A stretch of DNA of 36,301 nt from an uncultured Flavobacteriales bacterium (GTDB lineage Bacteria; Bacteroidota; Bacteroidia; Flavobacteriales; Flavobacteriaceae), in assembly GCA_913020155.1 (NCBI GenBank), contig CAJWBA010000020.1, forward strand, positions 1 to 36,301, given 5' to 3'. Positions within the stretch are counted from its first letter, which is position 1. Every line of letters begins with the position of its first letter. The notes beneath the pieces are model-generated. The model was given only the letters and a program-made list of their open reading frames with translations, was not told the origin of the DNA and searched no databases. The position numbers and the translations under genes are program-made. Shown piece by piece: positions 17,040 through 23,713 of the stretch.

Positions 17040-17573
17040 CTATTCTACTTCAAACTCGTTTTTCCCCAGAGCAAGATCGTTTTGAGCAATATCATCTATT
17101 CTCATGAGTAATATGTTGTACGAATCAAAGAGATTGTTGAGTGCAGAATTAAGCGACTCAATATCTTCCTCTTGGCTGTAATATTTGGATCGCAAAAGAT
17201 GAGTTTTGACAACACGCAATCTGCTCTTGACTGCCGGGACTTCATAAGGGTCAACCAAGATTTCATTCAACAACTCTTCGGTATATCTTATTGCTCCTTT
17301 CAAATAAAACTCTATTCCCTGAGGATCCAATTTTTTTAGTGCTTCAACAGAAGTTTTAAAGCTAGAATATACTTTATTTTTATTTAATGTAGAGTCCAAA
17401 ACACTTTTGTTTTTGGGTACATAAAATGTTTTTTTATAGGTTGTCGATTCAATTGAGTTTAGAACAGTATCCCGGACAGCTTCTTCTTCTTTTTCGGTTT
17501 TATGAGTAACCGATTCGCAGCCATTCAGCATAAGAAAACAAAAACTAATACATCTGATAGACAATATTTTCAT
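17040..17573 (-). CDS. Small lipoprotein at the end of the carotenoid operon
   Basis: This 177-aa protein has a short signal peptide with lipobox LNGC (Cys19), so it is probably anchored in a membrane by a lipid. The mature part is helical and charged, with no cysteines, and no domain I recognise (DPQGIEFYLKGAIRYTEELL, RLRVVKTHLLRSKYYSQEED). Its ATG overlaps the TGA of the CruF-like gene as ATGA, so it is translationally coupled to carotenoid synthesis genes and is the last gene of that operon. A structural or carrier role near the pigment enzymes is possible but is only inferred from position. Confidence 0.7.
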   Translation of the reverse strand: MKILSIRCISFCFLMLNGCESVTHKTEKEEEAVRDTVLNSIESTTYKKTFYVPKNKSVLDSTLNKNKVYSSFKTSVEALKKLDPQGIEFYLKGAIRYTEELLNEILVDPYEVPAVKSRLRVVKTHLLRSKYYSQEEDIESLNSALNNLFDSYNILLMRIDDIAQNDLALGKNEFEVE

Positions 17574-18229
17574 AGCAAATTTTGTAAGGTATTTATTTTT
17601 AACAATAAAATCATGAAAAATAATAATTGTAACAAAAATAGATGGTGAGTAAACCAGTGTTTAATGTCAACTTTCCAAAAGTGATAAAAAAATTGAAGCG
17701 GAAAAGCAACCAAAAACCAACCAAAATAGTTTTGCATGGGTGCTTTTCCGCTTTCAAATTCCCAAAAATCGAGTATGGGTGCGATAGGTTCTATCATAAA
17801 ATCCAATAAAAGCATCAAACTTAGACCTATGATTATTCTAGGAACAAGTTGATCATACAACTGAGCTGCAATTGCAGCTGAACATATCGTTAAAATACTC
17901 CAATTGGCTCCAATTAATATGGGTACTCCGTTAAGCTTCCATCCTAAAGCTTCTCCATATTGGTAGGATCCAAATAAGTATCCAAAATTAACTCCCAACA
18001 TTTCTGCTAATATTCCAACGGTAAAACTGAGTACTGTAATTTTTATGAATCCTAAAGTTTCCCAACACACTAAAACCAGCAAGAAAAAATTTATTGAAAG
18101 ATTGATGGGGGTTGCTTCAACAAACCACTGAGAATTTCCATAAAGAATTCCAATAATCCCGCTCACATGAAATAACCATATGATTGTAATAGCTATTATT
18201 TGGATATCGATAGGTCCTCTAAATTTCAT
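17570..18229 (-). CDS. cruF: Carotenoid 1',2'-hydratase, CruF family (DUF422)
   Basis: This 219-aa protein has about six to seven hydrophobic helices and matches the carotenoid biosynthesis family PF04240 (DUF422), including MLGVNFGYLFGSYQYGEALG and the PILIGANW segment. Characterised members add water across the 1',2' double bond of the acyclic end of carotenoids such as gamma-carotene or torulene in cyanobacteria and flavobacteria, and the haloarchaeal relative acts in bacterioruberin synthesis. It is an inner-membrane enzyme. Its ATG directly follows the TAG of crtD with no gap and its TGA overlaps the following ATG. The neighbour CrtD makes the pairing typical of saproxanthin or myxol synthesis. 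Substrate assignment is inferred from context. Confidence 0.8.
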   Translation of the reverse strand: MKFRGPIDIQIIAITIIWLFHVSGIIGILYGNSQWFVEATPINLSINFFLLVLVCWETLGFIKITVLSFTVGILAEMLGVNFGYLFGSYQYGEALGWKLNGVPILIGANWSILTICSAAIAAQLYDQLVPRIIIGLSLMLLLDFMIEPIAPILDFWEFESGKAPMQNYFGWFLVAFPLQFFYHFWKVDIKHWFTHHLFLLQLLFFMILLLKINTLQNLL

Positions 18230-19702
18230 CTAATTTTTACTGGGTATTTGATCTGAAACAATTTTTGCAGACAATAAACAAAGTGGAATTCCTCCTCCCG
18301 GATGAACACTTCCTCCACAAAAATATAGATTTTTAATTTGCTGAGAAAAATTGGGATGCCTTAGAAAAGCTGCCATTTTAGCATTACTGGAAGAACCATA
18401 CAAAGCTCCCTGATGAGATCCTGTTTTTTGTTGAATTAAGGGTGGGGTCAAGGTATCTTCTTCAACAATAAAATCTTGAAGGTTTACCTCTAAAATTCTA
18501 CTGAGTTTTTTTAATACATTTACTCGAACAAGTTCAACTATTTCATTCCACCCTTGACCGCTATCTGGAGGTGTATTAATCATTACAAACCAATTTTCGC
18601 ATCCTTCGGGAGCATCAGATGGAATATCTTTTGATGTGATGTTGACATAAACGGTGGGGTCGTCGATTACCCTTTTTTCCTCAAAAATAGCCTTGAATTC
18701 TTTTTCATAATCATTAGAGAAAAAAACATTGTGTAGGTCAAGTGAGCTAAATTCTCTTGAAATTCCCCAATAAAAAATAATTGCGGAACTCGATCGTTCT
18801 TGTTCTAAAATTTTCGAGGGGGCAGAGTTTTTATTTAATAATTGTTTGTAGGTAGGGTAAATATCCATATTGGAGCATACCTTATCTGCTGGATAAAAAG
18901 CATTATTAGTTTTTACCCCAACAGACTTTTGGTTATCAATAACAATCTTGCTTACCCTTTCATTAAAATGAAAAATAACACCTTGACGCTTAGCAAGTTC
19001 AAACAAAGCACTTGTGATGGATTCCATACCTTTTTTAGGAACAAAGGTTCCAAAATGATTTTCCAAATGCTGAATAAGACTCATGATTCCCGGAGTCTGA
19101 TATGGGTTAGAACCGTTGTAGGTTGCGAATCTGTCAAAAAACTGGACCAAATGGGGTTCTTTTAGTTGTTCTAAGTTTATTTGGTGGAGGCTTTTCCCTA
19201 ATTCAAGCGTCCTGATTTGTAAAATTGCTTTTAGGGTTTCTGAATTTAAAAATGTCTTTAACTTATGTAACGATTGTTTTAAGAAAATAGATTCAGTCAA
19301 ATCATATTTTTTCTTTGCTTTCTTTAAATAATCTCGCAACACTTTTGGAGAAACTCCCAGAACAGATTCTACTTCAGATAAAAAAAGCTCTTGATTGTCG
19401 TAGGCATTCAAACGAGTTCCATCCTCCCAAAAATAAGAACAGCCGATTTCTTTTTTTGAATACTCAAAATAATCTTCTGGGTTTTCGTTACAAATTTCAA
19501 AAAGTTCTTCAAGAAACTGGGGCATGGTAAACAGTGAAGGCCCTGCATCAAAACGATAGGCTCCTAACTTAAAAGCACTTAATTTTCCGCCCGGATAAGA
19601 ATTGGCTTCAAAAACTTGAACATCATACCCTTTCCTAGCCAGTCGGATACTTGTTGCGAGTCCTGCTACACCTGAACCTATGATAATTACTTTACTGCTC
19701 AT
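18230..19702 (-). CDS. crtD: CrtI-type carotenoid desaturase, probably 1-hydroxycarotenoid 3,4-desaturase
   Basis: This 490-aa FAD enzyme of the phytoene-desaturase family has the N-terminal dinucleotide motif VIIIGSGVAGLATSIRLARK, then GGKLSAFKLGAYRFDAGPSLF. The C-terminal FAD signature is LYFCGGSVHPGGGIPLCLLS. The central DRFATYNGSNPYQTPGIMSLI and GCENWFVMINTP segments are those I associate with the flavobacterial CrtD subgroup, which introduces the 3',4' double bond after hydration by CruF. ATG at 19700-19702 is preferred over a start at 19726 because the Rossmann motif then lies at the N-terminus; it overlaps the upstream CrtA-like gene by 11 nt. A true phytoene desaturase role cannot be excluded, though a separate crtI pseudogene lies nearby. 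Confidence 0.82.
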   Translation of the reverse strand: MSSKVIIIGSGVAGLATSIRLARKGYDVQVFEANSYPGGKLSAFKLGAYRFDAGPSLFTMPQFLEELFEICNENPEDYFEYSKKEIGCSYFWEDGTRLNAYDNQELFLSEVESVLGVSPKVLRDYLKKAKKKYDLTESIFLKQSLHKLKTFLNSETLKAILQIRTLELGKSLHQINLEQLKEPHLVQFFDRFATYNGSNPYQTPGIMSLIQHLENHFGTFVPKKGMESITSALFELAKRQGVIFHFNERVSKIVIDNQKSVGVKTNNAFYPADKVCSNMDIYPTYKQLLNKNSAPSKILEQERSSSAIIFYWGISREFSSLDLHNVFFSNDYEKEFKAIFEEKRVIDDPTVYVNITSKDIPSDAPEGCENWFVMINTPPDSGQGWNEIVELVRVNVLKKLSRILEVNLQDFIVEEDTLTPPLIQQKTGSHQGALYGSSSNAKMAAFLRHPNFSQQIKNLYFCGGSVHPGGGIPLCLLSAKIVSDQIPSKN

Positions 19703-20369
19703 GAACGATGTCTTCCAATAGTTCAAAACGCGAAAATAGATCTTCCTTGTACCATTTTTTCTTCCGAGTTTCTTTTACAATATCTGCATGTGCTTTTTGT
19801 TTGTAAGCAAAATTCTGAACTGCATTAATGTTGTCCCAAATACTGATTGTAGCTTGTTGAATAAAAGGCCACTCCCCTATGCCTTTGTAGTAGTGCACAC
19901 CAACTGCTCGTTCAATTGCTTTACTTGCTCTAGGAACAGCCCTCCAAAAAGAGAACAACCGCTGCCAACGCAGGGTTGCTCGGGTAATAATTACAATTTT
20001 GCCTTTGGGTGTTTCCTTGTTTTCAATTTTGGATTCAAAAGGATTTATTCCGTCCCATCTTCCATGGCTTTGAATGGGTTTGAGAAACAAGGTTCTTATT
20101 TTTATTATGTTCTTTTTGTACTTTTTTATAAAGTTACTATCCTCTAAAAAAACAGAGGCTGCATTTGGATTCTCCCAAACACCCAAAAAAGCATAGGTTG
20201 AAAAATCAGGAAATAAACTAAAACCGCTACCTGCACCTGTACCCATAAGCTTACCAAAAAGAAGTCCTGGAATTTTATGAAATGATAAAGGGGCAATACC
20301 CATTTGTTTAAATGCCCAAAATTTATTTTTTTTAAAATGAAATAAAGTTACTGTGGTGTAATTTTCCAT
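19692..20369 (-). CDS. CrtA-like (spheroidene monooxygenase family) protein
   Basis: This 225-aa protein resembles the CrtA family, heme-containing monooxygenases that put a keto group at C-2 of acyclic carotenoids in purple bacteria. Visible family features are FHFKKNKFWAFKQMGIAP, the GTGAGSGFSLFPDFSTYAFL block, RATLRWQRLFSFWRAVP and the tail IGEWPFIQQATISIWDN. ATG 20367-20369 is preferred over TTG 20384. It is the first gene of the operon crtA-like, crtD, cruF, lipoprotein. In this context it may oxidise the acyclic end made by CruF and CrtD, giving a keto-derivative; that product is inference. A near-consensus -7 sequence, TATCTTTA, lies 12-20 nt upstream. Confidence 0.75.
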   Translation of the reverse strand: MENYTTVTLFHFKKNKFWAFKQMGIAPLSFHKIPGLLFGKLMGTGAGSGFSLFPDFSTYAFLGVWENPNAASVFLEDSNFIKKYKKNIIKIRTLFLKPIQSHGRWDGINPFESKIENKETPKGKIVIITRATLRWQRLFSFWRAVPRASKAIERAVGVHYYKGIGEWPFIQQATISIWDNINAVQNFAYKQKAHADIVKETRKKKWYKEDLFSRFELLEDIVHEQ

Positions 20370-20477
20370 AAATGATCTAAACAATAAAGATAAGAGGTAT
20401 AAAGTCTAAAATGAAGAAAAAAGTAGATGATTTATCTAATGAAATTTCTTCTGTAAAAAGATGAAAGTTGTATCAAA

Positions 20478-20510
20478 AGATTTTAGTAATTTTAGAGTAT
20501 TCTAAAATCT
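20478..20510 (+). promoter_or_regulatory. Inverted repeat ahead of the mini-ORF and K+ channel
   Basis: AGATTTTAG (20478-20486) and CTAAAATCT (20502-20510) are perfect 9-bp inverted copies with a 15-nt spacer. The right arm ends 9 nt before the ATG at 20520. It could be an operator or an RNA hairpin that limits access to the start codon. Confidence 0.45.
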
Positions 20511-20519
20511 ATATTAATT

Positions 20520-20606
20520 ATGACTGCTAATTTTGTTGCGAACGTTGTTATTATCACCTCAATAATCGTTGTGATTGCGATTGTAAGAGATTTATCAAAA
20601 AAATAA
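20520..20606 (+). CDS. 28-aa single-pass membrane peptide coupled to the K+ channel
   Basis: ATG at 20520 opens a 28-codon frame ending at TAA 20604-20606. The peptide starts MTANFVAN, runs through one hydrophobic helix (VVIITSIIVVIAIV) and ends with a basic tail (RDLSKK), a typical layout for a small single-pass membrane protein. The K+ channel's TTG start begins 1 nt after its stop, so the peptide could drive translation of the channel by coupling. It could also be a small subunit. Its protein-like composition and exact fit suggest it is real, but short AT-rich frames arise by chance. Confidence 0.5.
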   Translation: MTANFVANVVIITSIIVVIAIVRDLSKK

Positions 20607-20607
20607 T

Positions 20608-21327
20608 TTGAAGTCTTTTAATTTCATCGATCGTTTCATTTACGTTTTGATTATCGTAAATGTTATCGCCATGGTTTTAGAATCTCACTTGAGTATTCGC
20701 AATACCTACGGATACTACTTTTATCTTTTTGAATTTTCATCCATTCTTGTGTTTTCAGCAGAGTACATTTACAGGATTGTTCATGCTCACCGAACAAATG
20801 GAAAAAAAGGAGTACTCAACTATGTGTTCAGTCTTTTCGGAATTATTGATTTGATTTCGATTCTACCTTTCTACCTTAATCAATTTATCAAAATTGATGG
20901 AAGGTTTTTACGAATCCTAAGATTATTTAGACTTACAAGAATTTTCAAACTGGGAAGAAACAGTTCTTCTTTAAAAGTATTTGTAAAATCTTTGTCCAGC
21001 GTAAAGGCCGAACTTATATTTACTTTATTTTTATCGGTTTTAACCATTTTGTTTTCTGCGTCCGCAATCTACTATTTAGAAAATGAAACGCAACCCGATA
21101 AGTTTTCCAGCATCACAGAATCCATCTGGTGGGCCACAGTTTCTTTAGCAACTGTAGGTTATGGTGATGTTTATCCTGTGACAGTTGGAGGTAAATTGTT
21201 TGCTACTTTAATTTCATTGGTTGGAATTGGAATAGTTGCCATACCTACAGGTGTAATTTCAGCCTCATTTGTAGAAGAAATTCGAATTGAAAGAAAAGCA
21301 AAAATTAAAAGAGATAACAAATCTTAA
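20608..21327 (+). CDS. Six-TM voltage-gated-type potassium channel
   Basis: This 239-aa protein is a Kv-like ion channel of the inner membrane. S1 is FIYVLIIVNVIAMVLES, S2 YYFYLFEFSSILVFSAEYIY, S3 FGIIDLISILPFYL, and S4 FLRILRLFRLTRIFKLGR with positively charged residues every third position as in voltage sensors. S5 is LIFTLFLSVLTILFSASAIY, the pore helix SITESIWWATVSLATV, the selectivity filter TVGYGD, and S6 is LFATLISLVGIGIVAIPTGV. It lacks a cytoplasmic RCK or cyclic-nucleotide domain. The start is TTG at 20608, 1 nt after the 28-aa membrane peptide, so translation is probably coupled. It is likely a tetramer conducting K+. Confidence 0.93.
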   Translation: MKSFNFIDRFIYVLIIVNVIAMVLESHLSIRNTYGYYFYLFEFSSILVFSAEYIYRIVHAHRTNGKKGVLNYVFSLFGIIDLISILPFYLNQFIKIDGRFLRILRLFRLTRIFKLGRNSSSLKVFVKSLSSVKAELIFTLFLSVLTILFSASAIYYLENETQPDKFSSITESIWWATVSLATVGYGDVYPVTVGGKLFATLISLVGIGIVAIPTGVISASFVEEIRIERKAKIKRDNKS

Positions 21328-21378
21328 AATAAATTCAATTGGAATATTTCTTTTGAATAATCATGTTTTTTAATCCAT

Positions 21379-22840
21379 ATGAAAAAGAATATCATAATTA
21401 TTGGTTCTGTTTTTTCTTGAATTTCCGTAGCTTGTTACCGCGCAAAAGACGGTAACTCTTAACAAATACTTGAAAAAAATTCAACTCCTGGAGGAAGGGC
21501 ATGTCAATTCAAAAAAGATGGCTTTACATTTGATATCGGCCCATCTTGGTATTGGATGCCTGATGTTTTTGAAAAATTTTTGGGGATTTTGATCGAAAAG
21601 TAAGCGACTATTTCAGCCTAAAAAAATTAGATCCTGGATATGAGGTTTATTTGGAACAAATGGAATTTATCAAAATAGGTGATACTCTTGAGAAAATTTA
21701 TACTGCTTTTGAATTAGAAGATAAAAGTAGCATATTAAAATTAAATAAAATCAAAAAAAGCTGAAGATAACTACAATATTGCGATTAAAGACTTAGTATA
21801 TCGCCCAGGTATCTCTCCAATAGAATTAGTAACCCCTGCTACGATTAAAAAAGTAGGGTATTTTTTAAGCACAATAAAGAAAGAGGTAAGCAAAGAATTT
21901 TCCAATCCAAGATTATCTCAAATCCTATAATTCCCTGTTATTTCTTGGCAGCTAAGCCCAGCAATATACCTGCCTTTTATAATTTCATGAATTTTGCTGA
22001 TTTTGGTTTGGGTACATGGCATCCAGACAAAGGAATGTATAGTGTTGTCGAGGGAATGGTCAAAATGGCAAAAGAACTTGGATTACACTTCAAGACCAAT
22101 CGAAAGGTAGAAAAAATTTGTATTGAAAACAGAAAGGCAATAGGTGTTACTGCTAACGGTATTCAAATTAATGCCGATGTTGTTGAGAGTGGAGCAGATT
22201 ACAACCATTCCGAATCACTTTTAAATCCCAACGAGAGGGGCTACAGCAATGCTTATTGGGGCAAAAAAGTGTTTGCTCCTTCTTCCTTACTTTTCTTCAT
22301 TAGATTAGATAAAAAAGTTAAAAATGTTTCTCATCATACTTTATTTTTGATGTTAATTTTAACGAGCGTGCTGTAAGTATATACGATGAGCCTGAATAGC
22401 CCAAAGAGCAATTTTTTTATGGCAATTTTCCTTCCCTGATAGATAAATTTATGGCTCCAAAGGGTAATGAGGCTATTTTTCTTTTGATCCCCATAGTACC
22501 TGGAATTGAAAATACTTAAGAGATTAGAACAAAATACTTTAACATCATTATGGAGCGACTGGAGTATTTAATAAAACAATCAATAAAAGATACTATTCTT
22601 TTTAAAGAATCTTTTTGTGTAAATGATTTTGTGAGTGAATATAATTCATACAAAGGAAATGCATACGGAATGGGTAATACACTTCTACAAACAGCATTTT
22701 TACAACCTAAATTGAAAAGTAAAAAAATTAAAGATTTATTTTTTACTGGTCAACTGAATGTCCCTGGTCCTGAGGTTCCTCCAGCTCTAATTTCGGGGAA
22801 GCTTGGAGCCAGCTTGGTGTCTCTCCCCACCACCAAATAA
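21379..22840 (+). pseudogene. crtI: Decayed phytoene desaturase (crtI)
   Basis: Successive frames give one near-complete CrtI. It begins MKKNIIIIGS at ATG 21379, then STPGG, FKKDGFTFDIGPSWYWMPDV (family hallmark), YFSLKKLDPGYEVY, FADFGLGTWHPDKGMYSV, and ends LFFTGQLNVPGPEVPPALIS, the usual FAD-binding C-terminus. It is broken by in-frame stops at 21418, 21460, 21928, 22397 and 22517 and by frame changes near 21585, 21755, 21940 and 22345. CrtI converts phytoene to lycopene, upstream of the intact crtD/cruF steps. The last ~10 codons after about 22801 no longer look like CrtI and are shared, antisense, with the next gene. No crtB follows. Confidence 0.93.
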
Positions 22841-23654
22841 TGGTCCACTCTTCTTCTTTTTTATTGATAACAGAGTCTAACACCCGTATATTTTTTGTCA
22901 ATAAGTCGTCATAGGTATTCAACTGCTCATTAATTTGCGTCCAAAGCTCTAAACGTTTATAGAGATTGTATTTAACAAAGCGATCTTGCTGGATATAACG
23001 TCTGTTTTCCAACCAAAAATTAATGTCCTCTACATCAATCTTTTTTAAATCAAAAACCCATTGATGGGCCAGACGGTGGGTAAATTCTTCGATATAAGTT
23101 TTCTCTTCTTTATCAGTATTGATCATTAAATACTTAAGAAATGTACCATCATAATTATCATTGACCAAGCGTCCAATCTCTGAACCTAAAAAACGAAAGG
23201 TACCATCCAATTTAATGGCATCATAAACTACCCTGGGAGGATTAAATGGATCACGATTGGTATAATAAGCCATCAAGGGAAAATGAAATTCTTCATCTTC
23301 TTCATAAAATATAAAGATACTGTCATTATCCTGTTCCCATCTGCTATATTGCTCATGGTATAATTCCGTTACCCATTCGTTTGTTCCAATATATTCTTGT
23401 GTATAAGATTGCATACTTTTTAACTCGTCGCGAAGATTCATTAGGTTATCGACATTCTTTTCGCGATCATCAAAATTTTCTCCTTGTTGTTCTACAGAAA
23501 ACGATACCAAAACTCCAAAGAATACAATCAAAAATTCAACAAAACCCTTTTTTAGACGATCAAAAAAGTCTTGATATGAAAACCTGTCTCCGAGGGTTAT
23601 TAACCTCAGAAACCAATTTAGTTTAGCTCTCTCTTTTGAATCTTTATCAGTCAC
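22743..23654 (-). CDS. Membrane-anchored protein of unknown function with replaced C-terminus
   Basis: This 303-aa protein starts with GTG at 23652-23654. After a basic N-terminal region it has one hydrophobic helix at about residues 37-53 (FVEFLIVFFGVLVSFSV) followed by EQQGENFDDREKNVDNLMNLRDEL, the arrangement of the DUF6090-like family of Bacteroidota. The rest is acidic and aromatic-rich, with no catalytic motif I know, and probably faces the periplasm. The last ~20 codons (22743-22801, after GETPSW) lie antisense to the conserved end of the crtI pseudogene, so the natural C-terminus was probably lost or extended when the two segments were joined. The protein may still be functional. Confidence 0.65.
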   Translation of the reverse strand: MTDKDSKERAKLNWFLRLITLGDRFSYQDFFDRLKKGFVEFLIVFFGVLVSFSVEQQGENFDDREKNVDNLMNLRDELKSMQSYTQEYIGTNEWVTELYHEQYSRWEQDNDSIFIFYEEDEEFHFPLMAYYTNRDPFNPPRVVYDAIKLDGTFRFLGSEIGRLVNDNYDGTFLKYLMINTDKEEKTYIEEFTHRLAHQWVFDLKKIDVEDINFWLENRRYIQQDRFVKYNLYKRLELWTQINEQLNTYDDLLTKNIRVLDSVINKKEEEWTIIWWWGETPSWLQASPKLELEEPQDQGHSVDQ

Positions 23655-23713
23655 TGATTATTTCCTTGTAAATGTTGATTCGTATCGTAAATTTAGTAAT
23701 TAAAATGAATTAA

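Noticed and set aside
20411-20464. A 17-aa frame MKKKVDDLSNEISSVKR upstream of the K+ channel
   Set aside because: Too short and lacking any initiation signal or link to the next gene; kept only as a note to the hairpin finding.
21945-22376. A separate 143-codon FAD-protein gene
   Set aside because: It is an internal piece of the crtI pseudogene with no start of its own; the same holds for 22550-22840.
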